The notes: generated from the sequence alone by a model not told the origin. Counted from the first letter of the stretch, positions 1 to 9,087 are shown. The stretch: 64,000 nucleotides of DNA from Burkholderiales bacterium (GCA_020851235.1 JADZDD010000035.1:619629-683628), one strand, 5' to 3'. Made by a program: numbers and translations.

Positions 1-379
1 GACCGAAATCAAACGGGCGTACGGAGATCTTCAGCCCCCTCGGACCCTCAGTCAGCCAATCTTCATTTAGAGCGAGGAGTCTCACGATCTCTCCGAAGCC
101 GAGAGTAACAATGGCGAAGTAGTCTTCGCGTAGCCGCATCGTGAGAAGACTGACTATAAGCCCGACAACTCCAGCGCCAGCAGCGGCGAGCACAATCGCG
201 AGCTCAGGGGGCAATCCGACGCGGGTAGATAGAATTCCTCCTGTGTATGCACCAATTGCATAGAATCCGGCCACGCCGAAGTTGACCATGCCAGTAATGC
301 CCCACTGCAGGTTTAGGCCTTGGGCCAGGATCATGAAGAATCCTGCGTACGTGGCAATGGCGACAATGTATGGAAGCAT
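1..379 (-). CDS. livM: Branched-chain amino acid ABC transporter permease LivM (partial)
   Basis: Inner-membrane permease of the Liv (HAAT-type) ABC importer for leucine, isoleucine, valine or related compounds. Only the first 126 codons are present and the gene runs off the left edge. The translation starts MLPYIVAIATYAGFF and contains the LivM-like stretch GLNLQWGITGMVNFGVAGF, followed by hydrophobic segments and RLREDYFAIVTLGFGEIVR, which matches the conserved cytoplasmic loop of this family. The ATG at 379 lies 8 bp after the livH stop, as expected for an operon livG-livF-livH-livM. The substrate cannot be read from the permease. A binding-protein gene is not visible and may lie beyond the edge. 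Base composition is less GC-rich than the later genes. Confidence 0.9.
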   Translation of the reverse strand, partial: MLPYIVAIATYAGFFMILAQGLNLQWGITGMVNFGVAGFYAIGAYTGGILSTRVGLPPELAIVLAAAGAGVVGLIVSLLTMRLREDYFAIVTLGFGEIVRLLALNEDWLTEGPRGLKISVRPFDFG

Positions 380-387
380 ATCGGGAT

Positions 388-1248
388 CTACTTCTTGATC
401 TCCGGTTGCCCGAGCAGCCCCTGGGGGCGCAGCAACAACAACATGGCGATGATCCCGAAGCCGACCGCGATCTTGTAGGAGCTAGGCAAAATCAGCGTGG
501 AGAACTCCTCTGCCAAGCCGACCAGGACAGCGCCAAGCATTGCGCCATATACAGAACCGATGCCGCCGAGAATAGCTGCCGCGATGATTGGTATGGTGAG
601 GCTCCAGCCGAGGAGCGGCTCGATTGCCAGATCGAACCCTGCCGACACGCCAGAGAGACCGAGAAGGGCACCGCAATACAGTGTCGCAACCACACGAATT
701 AGCGTGGAGCGGATCCCTCGGACCTCGGCTAATTCCGGGTTGTCGGCCATTGCCCGCATCGCCCTACCTGTTCGGGTCCGTGTTAGGAGAAGATGGGTGA
801 AAACAATGATGAATAGCGCTGTGCCGATCAAATGAATCTGTGAACGGGTAATGTGTATTTGGCCAAGTGTGATCGGACGCTCGAGTGGCAGATTGAACCC
901 CTTGACGTCTGGCCCAAAGATCAGGCGAACTGAGTGCTCCAGTACGAACGTCAGTGCGATGGACACGACTAGCAATGTGACGGGCGCGCTGGTGCGCATG
1001 GGTCGGAATATAATTTGGTCGCTAATCCAAACGATTACTGCCCCCGCGAGTGTGGCACCCAGGGCAGCCACCCAGAACGGCAGTGCAAGAGGTACGTTCA
1101 TGGCATAGGCAGCAAAGACTCCGACGGTAATGTAGCCTCCAATCGCGAAATTCGGAAATCTTAAGATGCCGAACAACATTGAAAATGCTACCGCTGGTGG
1201 CGCGATTAGTGCAGCACTGACGATACCATTAACGATCACCTGTGCCAT
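388..1248 (-). CDS. livH: Branched-chain amino acid ABC transporter permease LivH
   Basis: Second permease of the Liv importer, about 286 residues, which is the usual length. It is a multi-span membrane protein with the family features IVNGIVSAALIAPPAVAFSM at the start and GIRSTLIRVVATLYCGALLG in the cytoplasmic coupling region. It ends PQGLLGQPEIKK, like other LivH proteins. The ATG at 1248 overlaps the livF stop by one base (TGATG). A TTG one codon upstream (1251) is an alternative start. It would form the membrane channel with LivM and be energised by LivF and LivG. Confidence 0.93.
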   Translation of the reverse strand: MAQVIVNGIVSAALIAPPAVAFSMLFGILRFPNFAIGGYITVGVFAAYAMNVPLALPFWVAALGATLAGAVIVWISDQIIFRPMRTSAPVTLLVVSIALTFVLEHSVRLIFGPDVKGFNLPLERPITLGQIHITRSQIHLIGTALFIIVFTHLLLTRTRTGRAMRAMADNPELAEVRGIRSTLIRVVATLYCGALLGLSGVSAGFDLAIEPLLGWSLTIPIIAAAILGGIGSVYGAMLGAVLVGLAEEFSTLILPSSYKIAVGFGIIAMLLLLRPQGLLGQPEIKK

Positions 1249-1964
1249 CAAGTACGAGTCCCCAAGTAAAGCTCGGCGACCTCTCGGTCGCCCAATAGCT
1301 CTGATGCCGACCCGATCATCGCTACGCGCCCGGCGGACATGACCGCGCCAACGTCTGAGACTCTTAGAGCCTGAATGGCGTTCTGTTCAACCATCATTAT
1401 GGCAATTCCACTTTCACGCACTTGCTGGATGACGGCGAACATCTGCTCTACCATGACAGGAGACAGTCCAGCTGATGGCTCGTCAAGGAGTAATAACTTG
1501 GGCTCAACCATGAGAGCCATGCCGAATGCAACCATTTGCCGCTGCCCGCCGGAGAGGTTGCCGGCTCTAACTACCTTAAGCGCGTTCAATGCCGGAAAGA
1601 GATCGAGCACTCTCGCCACTCTTGAATCAAACTTGCGTGGCTCGATCCAAGCGCCCATCTCAAGGTTCTCCATCACAGTTAGAGAACGAAAGATGTTGCG
1701 TTCCTGAGGTACATACGCCACGGCGTGACGGGAAACGTCACTCGGTGACATTCCACTAACGTCGTAGCCGTCGATCAGTATCCTTCCAGCCCTGCGACGG
1801 ACGACCCCGGCCACCGTCTTGATGAAGGTGGACTTTCCGGCGCCGTTGGGGCCAATGATCGTAGTGATACTGGCACGATCGACAGAAATGTTGACATCGC
1901 TAATGATGTCACCTCGGCCATATCCCGAGTACACACCTTCGGCACGGAGGATGGCATTAGACAT
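1248..1964 (-). CDS. livF: Branched-chain amino acid ABC transporter ATP-binding protein LivF
   Basis: ATPase subunit of the Liv importer, 238 residues from the ATG at 1964 (MSNAILRAEGVYSGYG). Visible motifs in order are Walker A GPNGAGKST, the Q-loop region YVPQERNIF typical of LivF, ABC signature LSGGQRQMV, Walker B LLLLDEPSAGL and the switch histidine region, where MMVEQN replaces the more common EHD as in other LivF proteins. The frame is open further upstream but the added residues resemble no LivF. The chosen ATG overlaps the end of livG by 8 bp, which suggests translational coupling. Confidence 0.93.
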   Translation of the reverse strand: MSNAILRAEGVYSGYGRGDIISDVNISVDRASITTIIGPNGAGKSTFIKTVAGVVRRRAGRILIDGYDVSGMSPSDVSRHAVAYVPQERNIFRSLTVMENLEMGAWIEPRKFDSRVARVLDLFPALNALKVVRAGNLSGGQRQMVAFGMALMVEPKLLLLDEPSAGLSPVMVEQMFAVIQQVRESGIAIMMVEQNAIQALRVSDVGAVMSAGRVAMIGSASELLGDREVAELYLGTRT

Positions 1965-2805
1965 CGGCGACCGCTCCTCCGCCGAGGTATGCCCGAATGA
2001 CCTCCGGGTCCTTGCGGACCGTCTCAAAGGATCCTTCGGCCAGATGTCGTCCATCCGTCATCACGATGACCGGATCGCATAGGCGCGCAACGAGATCCAT
2101 GTCATGTTCGATAATTAGAAACGTCTTCCTAAACTCTGAGTTCAGGCGGCGAATCATGTCTGTAAGCAAGCCCATCAACGCAGGGTTCACCCCTGCACCC
2201 GGTTCATCGAGAAGAATTACGGGGCAGCCGGTCATCAGTGCACGCCCTAGTTCTAGTAGCTTCTTCTGACCACCTGAGAGATTGACTGCATATTCGTTGC
2301 GTAGGGGGGTAAGTCGTGCCAAATCGAGGACCTCGCGTGCGCGCGCGTAAACTTGCCTTTCCTCGGCCGTCACTCTAGCTGGGCGGAAGAAGAGAGGAAG
2401 CAAGCGCTCGCCGCATTGTGCTTGCGGCGCGAGCAGTAAGTTCTCGAGCACCGTGAGTGCACCGAATTCCCGAGCAAGCTGAAAGCTCCGCACGAGGCCG
2501 CGTCGTGCGCGCTCATGGGGTGGCAGTGCCGTCACGTCCACACCGAAGAGCTCTACGTGGCCGGCGTCCGGGACGATGACACCGCTTAACAAATGGAATA
2601 GCGTGGATTTCCCCGCCCCGTTCGGCCCGATGAGGCCGGTGATCGACCCTTCTCGCAACGTGATGCTCATGTCCGAGACAGCGCGTATGCCACCGAACGA
2701 TTTCCTAAGTTGGCGGGCCCTAAGAACCAAGCGCGGTCGATGGGTCGCCAACGGTCGACCTTGAATTTGCTGTGCCAGAGGCTGCCCGCTTGTTGAGGCC
2801 TGCAT
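1957..2805 (-). CDS. livG: Branched-chain amino acid ABC transporter ATP-binding protein LivG
   Basis: Second ATPase of the Liv importer. Walker A GPNGAGKST, signature LSGGQKKLLELGRALM, Walker B VILLDEPGAGVNP and switch LIIEHDMDLV are all intact. The family insert with conserved ARRGLVRSFQ is present. I place the start at the ATG at 2805 (MQASTSGQ), preceded by GAGAG. The frame stays open to a TTG at 2868 without a convincing ribosome site. About 40 residues precede the usual LivG start, so the N-terminus is either extended or the true start is not resolved. It is the first gene of the visible Liv operon, so its promoter should lie in the gene-free stretch to the right. Confidence 0.9.
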   Translation of the reverse strand: MQASTSGQPLAQQIQGRPLATHRPRLVLRARQLRKSFGGIRAVSDMSITLREGSITGLIGPNGAGKSTLFHLLSGVIVPDAGHVELFGVDVTALPPHERARRGLVRSFQLAREFGALTVLENLLLAPQAQCGERLLPLFFRPARVTAEERQVYARAREVLDLARLTPLRNEYAVNLSGGQKKLLELGRALMTGCPVILLDEPGAGVNPALMGLLTDMIRRLNSEFRKTFLIIEHDMDLVARLCDPVIVMTDGRHLAEGSFETVRKDPEVIRAYLGGGAVADV

Positions 2806-3539
2806 TACGACTCTCAGTTGAGCACTCGAGGAATTAGGGGGCCTGTAGGAGGTTGACACTCCATGCAAGGCTGCGCTTTCCCATCCCTGCCTCCGAATGC
2901 CATCACGATGTTAAGAATTCCTGAACGTACTGGACAACAAATGGGAGGCTGCTGAGCCGATCGAGTGTCAGCGTATCCGTGGGGCGCGGTAGCCTGTTGT
3001 CGTTTCATGCGTGCTTGGCGAGTCGTCGATATCGGCTTGTCCAACGCGAACTCCATGCTCGCAGCAATTCTGTAACACGTATCGCCGCGAGGAGCTGTGT
3101 CGCAAGCTCCGACCAGCAGTCCGGCCAAATCAAAATGAGCATGCTTGCGGCTTCTCGTCGACCTCCTAATATGCGTGAGCGAATCCCGGGGTCAGTCTAT
3201 GTTTCATCGACTTCATTGGCAATTGAACTTGCATTCAAGCAAGATCCAATTGACACCACATCCGCTTGCCTTTCATGACGAAGGTCAACGTGCGATTAGC
3301 CAGAAATTCCGCTCCCGGATGGCTACGTCGCTGAACTGTTTGCCTAGAAGGCTCGCCTTAGAGTGCCAACCGCCAACTTCAATAGGCTAGGCCTGAGCGC
3401 GATTGATTCAGATGGGTCGACGGACGAGGTCTGATCGTGCCATACACCATCGTGCCATCAATCTCGAAATCGAGAGCGTGTGCGGCGTTTCCTGATGTTT
3501 CGCAACCCTCTCACGCGCGCGGAGCGCGCCCGGCGGCGA
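2806..3539. other. Gene-free interval at a composition change
   Basis: About 730 bp between livG and the next supported gene. Short open frames exist on both strands (for example 2979–3278 plus and 2814–3128 minus) but their translations show no recognisable domain, no convincing ribosome site and odd residue composition. The left part has the moderate GC of the Liv operon and the right end takes on the very GC-rich texture of the rest of the window. It must hold the Liv promoter on the minus strand. No tRNA, integrase or insertion sequence is visible. Confidence 0.5.
3220..3252. repeat. Nested inverted repeat
   Basis: CAATTG, 2 bp, CTTGC, a 6-bp loop, GCAAG, 3 bp, CAATTG. The inner arms are perfect complements, and the outer hexamer is itself a palindrome present on both sides. 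It lies in the gene-free interval right of the Liv operon. It could be a regulator-binding site or a remnant of a recombination site. The sequence does not decide. Confidence 0.45.
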
Positions 3540-3998
3540 TCAGAGGTACTTGCTCGGCAGCCCGGTATCGACCCAGTACCGCCGTGCATCCGTCGGGTGA
3601 AGGTAGACCGTGATCCGGTCGCCCGGCTGGAACTTCCGGCCCGGATTCTCGCGCAGCAGGTCGCTCTTGAACGTGGCCTCGGCGCCGGATCGGGGATCAC
3701 GATGCCGCGCCTTGATGCGCCAGGCGGATCGGTGCCCACGCCGGCCGACCTTGACCACCTCCGCTTCGATCGGCTTGCCGTGGCGCTGGAACCACTGCGC
3801 GGTCAGCGCCTTTCGATCGGCGAAGATCGCGAACAGGATCGTGTGCAGCGTGAGCATCAGCGCGGCGAACCCCGCCGCAAGACCGTACGTGCGCAGATCC
3901 TTCGACGCGCCGGCGTTGGCGAGGAGATAGAACGCAAGTGCCCACAGCGCGACGCTCCCGACGCTGAAGGTCACGATGCCGGCCGTCCTCTTGTTCAT
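3540..3998 (-). CDS. Small membrane protein, DUF3592-like
   Basis: Protein of 152 residues starting MNKRTAGIVTFSV. Two hydrophobic segments lie at about residues 7–27 and 36–60. A soluble C-terminal half follows in which a short beta-rich region (EAEVVKVGRRGHRSAWRIKA) leads to FQPGDRITVYLHPTDARRYW. A membrane hairpin followed by a small beta domain that ends in a phrase like 'GD.v.VYl.P.dp' is typical of DUF3592 proteins, so I infer membership of that loosely defined group. The function is unknown. It is the first gene with the high GC typical of the rest of the window and stands alone. Confidence 0.6.
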   Translation of the reverse strand: MNKRTAGIVTFSVGSVALWALAFYLLANAGASKDLRTYGLAAGFAALMLTLHTILFAIFADRKALTAQWFQRHGKPIEAEVVKVGRRGHRSAWRIKARHRDPRSGAEATFKSDLLRENPGRKFQPGDRITVYLHPTDARRYWVDTGLPSKYL

Positions 3999-4111
3999 CG
4001 ATCACCCTGTCCGATTGCGATAGGTCGATACGCGCCACGGTGCGATGCATGCCTCATGATCCGTCGGCCATGACCAGGAACGTGGCGAGCGTGCCCCCGC
4101 AATGATAGCGG

Positions 4112-5032
4112 TCACGCAAACGCGGCGTCGCCGTCGCGCAGGACCGTTCGGAGCACGTCGATGAACGCTTCGCTGCGCCTGGGGAGCAGACGCCGCCCCG
4201 CGGTCACGCACCAGATCGTGACCGCCGGACACTGCCAGTGCGGCAACACGCGCCGCAGGTGCCCTTGCGCGATGGGGTCGCGTGCGAAACGGTGCGACAG
4301 CTCGACGATGCCCAGACCGCGCATTGCCAGTTCCTGCTGCAGTGCCAGCGAATTGGCCGCCAGCATGCGCCGCGGCAATCCCTCCCAGTGCTCGTCGCTG
4401 CGTGACAGGCGCCAGGGTTGCGCGCCGCCGCCGGTGGCGAGCATGAGACCGAAATGGTCGAGCAGTGCCGCCGGAGTGTCGGGAACGCCATGCCGCGCGA
4501 GGTAGCCTTCACTCGCATACAGGCCGCTGTGCTGCGTGATGATGTGGCGCGCGACCAGCGTGTTGTCATCGGGCAGGCGCGCGGCGGCACGTACCGCCAC
4601 GTCGAAATGCTCGGCGACGAGGTCCACGCGCCGGGCCGACAGGTCGAGCTCGAGGCGGACGTTCGGATGGCGCCGGACGAACTGGGCGATGACGTCGGCC
4701 AGCGGCAGTTGCCGAAAATCGGGCGGCAACGACACCCGTAACGTCCCCTCGGGTTCGGCCCGACGATTGAGCGCGAGCGCCAGTGCCTCGTCGCGATGCT
4801 CGCTCACGCGCCGCGCGTGCTCCAGCATGCGCGCGCCGAATTCAGTGACCACCCAGTGTCGCGTGCCGCGCTGGATCAGGCGCTCGCCGAGGCTTTTCTC
4901 GAGTCCGGATAGCCGGCGCGAAAGCGTCGCTTTCGGATGCCCCGTGACCTCGGCGGCGCGCGTGAGACCGCCGGCATCGACGATGCGCGCAAAGAGGATG
5001 AGGTCGTCCGCACGCAGGTCGGTCGTTGCCAT
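4112..5032 (-). CDS. LysR-family transcriptional regulator
   Basis: DNA-binding regulator of 306 residues, normal for LysR. The N-terminal helix-turn-helix is clear: [20 protein letters not shown], then [19 protein letters not shown]. The rest is the periplasmic-binding-like effector domain. I use the ATG at 5032 ([10 protein letters not shown]). An ATG three codons upstream is also possible, and the frame is open to 5125. The gene is divergent from wrbA with 224 bp between them, the classic arrangement for a LysR protein that controls its neighbour and itself. The effector is unknown. Similar regulators of the CrgA/quinone-responsive group often sit beside flavin oxidoreductases. Confidence 0.88.
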   Translation of the reverse strand: MATTDLRADDLILFARIVDAGGLTRAAEVTGHPKATLSRRLSGLEKSLGERLIQRGTRHWVVTEFGARMLEHARRVSEHRDEALALALNRRAEPEGTLRVSLPPDFRQLPLADVIAQFVRRHPNVRLELDLSARRVDLVAEHFDVAVRAAARLPDDNTLVARHIITQHSGLYASEGYLARHGVPDTPAALLDHFGLMLATGGGAQPWRLSRSDEHWEGLPRRMLAANSLALQQELAMRGLGIVELSHRFARDPIAQGHLRRVLPHWQCPAVTIWCVTAGRRLLPRRSEAFIDVLRTVLRDGDAAFA

Positions 5033-5256
5033 GCCCTTCATTGTTGCAATTGTGGAACGCAGTGGCCAGCTCTTCGGTGTCGATTCCGCTCGTTGCGATC
5101 CTACAATCGACAGCCGGGTGGCCATCCGACGTGGAGGCGATGCATGGCACGCCGCCTCCCACTGCCCACCGGTCGCTCGCCCCCATCCACCGCAAGGACC
5201 CGCCGAGCCCGCGCGTCACGCCCCGACGCGCGGCCCGAAACGACAAGGAGATCGTC
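5033..5256. promoter_or_regulatory. Divergent control region of lysR and wrbA
   Basis: This 224-bp region separates the two divergent start codons. A -10-like TACAAT lies at 5102–5107 on the plus strand, about 150 bp before wrbA. Near the regulator start is TTGCAATTGTGGAA (about 5044–5057), an AT-rich T-N11-A-like sequence of the sort LysR proteins bind. These are eye matches only. Confidence 0.35.
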
Positions 5257-5850
5257 ATGAGCGTCAAGCTTGCCGTCATCTACTACTCGACCTACGGCAC
5301 CAACCACCAGATGGCATCCGTAGCCGTGGAAGCTGCCAAGGCGGCCGGCGCCGACGTGCGGCTGCGCAAGGTCCGCGAAACCGCGCCCGAGGACGTCGTC
5401 GCCGGCGTGGACGCCTGGCAAGCGCACGCGGAACGAACGGCCGACGTGCCGCACGCAACCCCCGACGACATGGCCTGGGCCGATGCCTACCTGTTCTCGT
5501 GCCCGACGCGATTTGCCGTCCAGGCGAGCCAGATGCGCGCATTCATCGACACGCTGGGACCCGTCTGGGGGGAAGGCAAGCTCGCCAACAAGGCGATCTC
5601 GGCGATGACGTCGGCGATGAACGCGCACGGCGGGCAGGAGCAGACGCTGATGTCGTTCTACGCGACGGCGATCCATTGGGGCAGCATCGTCGTTGCCCCC
5701 GGCTATACCGATCCTGCGATCTACAAGACCGGCGGCAATCCCTACGGCTACAGTCACACGCAGGGGCAGCCCCTCGACGATGCCGCCAAGGCGTCGATCC
5801 GCGCGCAGACGCTTCGCTTGCTGGACGTCGCCCGAAAGCTGAGCGCTTGA
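5257..5850 (+). CDS. wrbA: NAD(P)H:quinone oxidoreductase, WrbA type
   Basis: Flavodoxin-fold enzyme that reduces quinones by two electrons with NAD(P)H, protecting against redox cycling. The 197 residues match the WrbA length. The N-terminal FMN phosphate loop reads [13 protein letters not shown]. Further family features are [39 protein letters not shown] near the flavin ring, [12 protein letters not shown], and the late [10 protein letters not shown]. The ATG at 5257 is preceded by AAGGAG at a good distance. The frame stays open upstream to 5026, but that part runs through the control region and is not WrbA-like. Probable regulation is by the divergent LysR protein. Confidence 0.93.
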   Translation: MSVKLAVIYYSTYGTNHQMASVAVEAAKAAGADVRLRKVRETAPEDVVAGVDAWQAHAERTADVPHATPDDMAWADAYLFSCPTRFAVQASQMRAFIDTLGPVWGEGKLANKAISAMTSAMNAHGGQEQTLMSFYATAIHWGSIVVAPGYTDPAIYKTGGNPYGYSHTQGQPLDDAAKASIRAQTLRLLDVARKLSA

Positions 5851-6051
5851 GGCTGAGGTCCGAACCGAGCGAGAACGCGATCTTCGATCCTTGATGCCAT
5901 TGCCGGACGGTACTCGCTCCTCCACCAACCGCTGCGTGGCGCGTGGACGCGTGAGCGCGACCTTCGCCCGGGCGGCGGGCGGTTACGAGGCAGCGCGTCC
6001 GAGCCACGAGCGCGACACGCTGCCCCGAAGCGTGGACGGGGGCCTGCCCGG

Positions 6052-6999
6052 TCACGGTTTGGCGATGACCGCCGACATCGGCTGCTCGTTGACGATGAGT
6101 TGGAACACGTCGGGCCGGCTGTAGTGACCGGCGGCGTCGAAATCGAACTTGCCGCGACCGATCTCGGCCAGGTCGAGGTCGGCGGTGAGAATCGTCTCGC
6201 CTTCGAAGTTCGGCCCCGCGAGCACCTTGCCCAGCGGACTCACGATCGCGCTGCCGCCGCGCATCAGCACCGCATCGGGCGAGTCGCCGAGCGACACGCG
6301 CACCGACGCCGGGAAGTCCCTCTTGCGCAGGAACTGGCACGCCGACAGCACGAAGCAGCGTCCTTCGAGCGCCACGTGCTGCATCGACGGCAGCCAGGTG
6401 TCACGGTCGTCGGCGGTCGGTGCGCAGTAGAGCTGGACGTTCTTCGCGTACATCGCCATGCGTAGCATCGGCATGTAGTTCTCCCAGCAGATGACCGAGC
6501 CGATGCGACCGTAGGGGCTGTCGACCACGGTGAGCGTCGAGCCGTCGCCGAAGCCCCAGATCATGCGCTCCAGCGCCGTCGGCATGAGCTTGCGATGCTT
6601 GCCGAGGAGCGCGCCGTCGGGCCCGAAGAAGAGCACCGTGCAGTAACAGGTGCCGAGCTCCCGCTCGATGACGCCGACGACGAGATAGACGCGATGCTCC
6701 GCCGCCGCCTCGCCCAGCCGTTGCGTGTGCGGACCCGGCACGTCGATCGCCGCATCGAGATACAGGCGATATTCCTCGCGCCCGACCGGATCACGGGCAC
6801 CGATCACAAGACCGTAGCTCAAGCCCTTCGGATAGCCGACGATGAATGCTTCGGGAAAGAGCACGAGCTTCGCCCCTTCGGCGGCGGCCTGTGCGGTCAA
6901 CTGCAGCGCCTTGTTCACGCACGCCGCGGTATCGAACGGCACCGAGCCCGCCTGCACGACGGCGACACGAACCTTGCCCTCCGGGGAAATGCTTGTCAT
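6052..6999 (-). CDS. Nitrilase-family carbon–nitrogen hydrolase
   Basis: Enzyme of 315 residues that would hydrolyse nitriles to carboxylic acids and ammonia. The catalytic triad of the superfamily is visible: Glu50 in [15 protein letters not shown], Lys137 in GKHRKLMPT and Cys171 in [10 protein letters not shown]. The CWENYMP context is that of true nitrilases (aliphatic or arylacetonitrile type) rather than amidases or beta-ureidopropionases. The ATG at 6999 follows a GGGAGAC ribosome site. The open frame continues to 7113 without support. It stands alone, with 70 bp to the next gene. The nearby amidase and hydroxyacid oxidase cluster (10.6–17.7 kb) could handle related compounds, but that is inference. 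Confidence 0.9.
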   Translation of the reverse strand: MTSISPEGKVRVAVVQAGSVPFDTAACVNKALQLTAQAAAEGAKLVLFPEAFIVGYPKGLSYGLVIGARDPVGREEYRLYLDAAIDVPGPHTQRLGEAAAEHRVYLVVGVIERELGTCYCTVLFFGPDGALLGKHRKLMPTALERMIWGFGDGSTLTVVDSPYGRIGSVICWENYMPMLRMAMYAKNVQLYCAPTADDRDTWLPSMQHVALEGRCFVLSACQFLRKRDFPASVRVSLGDSPDAVLMRGGSAIVSPLGKVLAGPNFEGETILTADLDLAEIGRGKFDFDAAGHYSRPDVFQLIVNEQPMSAVIAKP

Positions 7000-7069
7000 C
7001 GGGGTCTCCCGTGGTGGATCGAGGATGGCGGGGGGTACCTTACACGACGTGCCGGTGGTCGCATCGCGG

Positions 7070-8047
7070 TCAACGCGGTGCCTGCCACGTGACCATCGCG
7101 CCCGCGCCTGCAAAGCTGCCTTTGCGGGTGAAGAGACTGTCCCCCGCGAGCAGCACGAACATGAGAAGCGTCACGGCGATGCCAACGCCAGCGCAGCCCA
7201 TCACGATCTCGTACACGCTCGTCGACAGCGCGCTGCGCGAGCCCTCGACGCGGCGCGCGCGCAACGTCGAGGGAAGACGAATCAGACGCCAGACGGTGTT
7301 GCCGAACATCGCGACGCCAAAGGCGGCGATGGCAAGCGCGACACCCGACGCCACGACGATGGCGATGCGCGTACCCACGTCGCCTTGCACGAAAGCGCCG
7401 GCGGTCGCAGCGATCACGCGCGGCGTACGCGCAAATGCGGGGCCCACCTGGGCGATCCACGACACGTCGTCGCGCTTGCGTGCCGCAGCGGCGCGCGCCT
7501 GGATCGACGCGGCATCCTCACCCCCCAACTCCTTGCGCATCGCCCCGATCAGGTCGTCGAATCCCTGCTCGTAGCGCCCCAGCGCGAACGCGGGGACGAG
7601 ATGGTCTTCGAGCAGCCGGCGCACGCGTGCATCCGTCAGACGATCCTCGAGACCATAGCCCACCTCGATGCGCGCGAGGCGCGGTTCGGTGAAAACGAAC
7701 AGCACGACGCCGGTGTCGTCCTTCGCCGCACCCACCTTCCACTCGCTCGCGGTCTGGATCGCCCACGCGGCGAATTCACCCTCCGGCGGCCGACGATCGA
7801 CGTACACCACGATCTGCGCGCGGTCGTCGTTGAGCAGCGCACCTGCCCACTCGTGCGCGAACTGCGGCGACACGATCCCGGTGCGATCGACGAACGCCTC
7901 GCCCGGGTCGGCGAGCGACGCCGGAGGGGGAGGCGTACGCGGCAGCGCGAAGACGAGCAGCACGACGACGACCGCAATGCCGACGAGCCCTGCGAGAGCG
8001 ATGCGCACCTCGCGCTGGCTGACCCGGTTTGCGTCGTCATTGCGCAC
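7070..8047 (-). CDS. TPM-domain membrane protein
   Basis: A hydrophobic segment ([21 protein letters not shown]) is followed by a TPM (YgcG-like) domain: [20 protein letters not shown], then [49 protein letters not shown] and [16 protein letters not shown]. Two more hydrophobic stretches at the C-terminus would anchor it again. TPM domains occur in envelope proteins and in some acid phosphatases and photosystem repair factors. The role here is unknown. No ATG starts the frame sensibly. A GTG at 8047 is used, and a TTG a few codons upstream is possible, so the N-terminus is uncertain. The frame remains open to 8275. Confidence 0.7.
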   Translation of the reverse strand: MRNDDANRVSQREVRIALAGLVGIAVVVVLLVFALPRTPPPPASLADPGEAFVDRTGIVSPQFAHEWAGALLNDDRAQIVVYVDRRPPEGEFAAWAIQTASEWKVGAAKDDTGVVLFVFTEPRLARIEVGYGLEDRLTDARVRRLLEDHLVPAFALGRYEQGFDDLIGAMRKELGGEDAASIQARAAAARKRDDVSWIAQVGPAFARTPRVIAATAGAFVQGDVGTRIAIVVASGVALAIAAFGVAMFGNTVWRLIRLPSTLRARRVEGSRSALSTSVYEIVMGCAGVGIAVTLLMFVLLAGDSLFTRKGSFAGAGAMVTWQAPR

Positions 8048-8128
8048 GCGAAAAAAGGCGTCCGGCAAGGGCGCGACAGTTCGCTCGGCCCTATTATGCT
8101 GGGGCCATCGACGTCTCGCGAAGGACGC

Positions 8129-8410
8129 ATGCAACACGAACGACGCGCACGCATTGCGGCGGCCGTGCCGGTGGCGGGGCTCATCGCGGTCCTCGCGCTG
8201 ACCGGTTGCTGCAACATGTCGCGCCGGCCGATCCCGGGACTGTGCGGGGTGGGAGGGGAGGTGGTGATGGGTCACTCCCGCACGGTGGGCACCCCCCTTG
8301 CCGACCCTCGATCCAATCCGCGGATTGCGGGCGATGCGCGGGGCCTTGCCGCACGCAGGGTGGGTTGTTGTAATACAATGAACTCCGAGGTATTACTTTG
8401 GCAGGTATCG
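8129..8410 (+). CDS. Lipoprotein-like leader frame running in frame into the antitoxin
   Basis: An ATG at 8129 has AAGGA just upstream (8121–8125) and a -10-like TATTAT at 8092–8097. It opens a frame starting [18 protein letters not shown] and reaching the lipobox LALTGC, a near-ideal lipoprotein signal. The following ~60 residues look unordered. There is no stop codon before the antitoxin ATG at 8411, so the frame continues into the antitoxin and would give a 178-residue fusion. Either a lipoprotein gene was cut by insertion of the toxin–antitoxin pair, or the frame is open by chance in GC-rich DNA. The end given here is the base before the antitoxin start, not a stop. Confidence 0.35.
8370..8396. 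promoter_or_regulatory. Inverted-repeat operator of the AbrB/VapC pair
   Basis: GTAATAC (8370–8376) and GTATTAC (8390–8396) are perfect inverted arms around 13 bp, 15 bp before the antitoxin ATG. A -10-like TACAAT (8374–8379) overlaps the left arm. AbrB/MazE-type antitoxins bind such palindromes to repress their own operon, so I read this as the autoregulatory operator. It is AT-rich in very GC-rich surroundings. Confidence 0.6.
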
Positions 8411-8665
8411 ATGGCAACCACCATGACCGTCAAGGGCCAGGTCACCATCCCGAAGAAGGTGCGCGACGCGCTGCGTCTCGCGCCCGGTGACCGGGTGGAG
8501 TTCGGGGTGAACCGCGAAGGGGAAATCGTGGTGCACAAGGCGGGCGGCCGGACGCCCGGCAAGGAGCGCGCGGCGAAGCGCGATCGCTTCGAAGCCGCGC
8601 GAGGCAAGGCGCAGCAGAAGTGGCGCACCGATGACCTGATGGCGCTACTGCGCGGAGAGGATTGA
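8411..8665 (+). CDS. vapB: AbrB/MazE-type (VapB) antitoxin
   Basis: DNA-binding antitoxin of 84 residues. The SpoVT-AbrB swapped-hairpin domain is complete: [20 protein letters not shown], then GDRVEF and EIVVHK. The C-terminal tail ([27 protein letters not shown]) is the usual toxin-binding segment. It should neutralise the PIN toxin encoded directly behind and repress the operon through the palindrome upstream. Its stop overlaps a possible TTG start of the toxin, the tight spacing common in such pairs. The reading frame is open far upstream, but the AbrB domain starts here and GGCAG precedes the ATG. Confidence 0.88.
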   Translation: MATTMTVKGQVTIPKKVRDALRLAPGDRVEFGVNREGEIVVHKAGGRTPGKERAAKRDRFEAARGKAQQKWRTDDLMALLRGED

Positions 8666-8673
8666 AGGCGTCG

Positions 8674-9087
8674 ATGCTTCTCGTCGACACCAATGTCCTG
8701 CTCGACGTGCTGGAAGACGATCCGGCGTGGGCCGATTGGTCGCTCCACCAGTTGCGGGCGCAGTCGCAGGTTCACGAACTCGCCATCAACCCCGTGATCT
8801 ACGCCGAACTGTCGCTCGCATTCGATTCGGTGCGGGCGCTCGATTCGATCGTCGAAGGGATGGGGCTCATCGTCCAGGAACTGCCCCGTCCGGCGTTGTT
8901 CCTGGCCGGACGCGCCTTCCTCAGGTACCGCCGCGAGGGCGGGAGCAAGTCCAACGTGCTCCCGGATTTCTTCATCGGCGCGCACGCCGCAGTGCAAGGC
9001 TGGAACATCCTCACGCGCGATGCGCGACGTTATCGCAATTACTTCCCGACGGTGACTGTCGTGTCGCCCGATGCGGAGCTTCGATGA
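8674..9087 (+). CDS. vapC: PIN-domain ribonuclease toxin, VapC family
   Basis: Toxin of 137 residues from the ATG at 8674 (GAAGG six bases before); a TTG at 8662 overlapping the antitoxin stop is an alternative. PIN-domain acidic residues are visible: Asp in MLLVDTNVLLD, Glu in INPVIYAELS, and Asp in LPDFFIGAHA and LTRDARRY. VapC toxins cut RNA, often tRNA, with bound Mg2+ and are held by their VapB partner. The active-site set appears intact, so the pair is probably functional. Confidence 0.9.
   Translation: MLLVDTNVLLDVLEDDPAWADWSLHQLRAQSQVHELAINPVIYAELSLAFDSVRALDSIVEGMGLIVQELPRPALFLAGRAFLRYRREGGSKSNVLPDFFIGAHAAVQGWNILTRDARRYRNYFPTVTVVSPDAELR

Noticed and set aside
2814..3390. Short frames in the gene-free interval
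   Set aside because: No ribosome sites, no domain, odd residue composition; I cannot support a gene.
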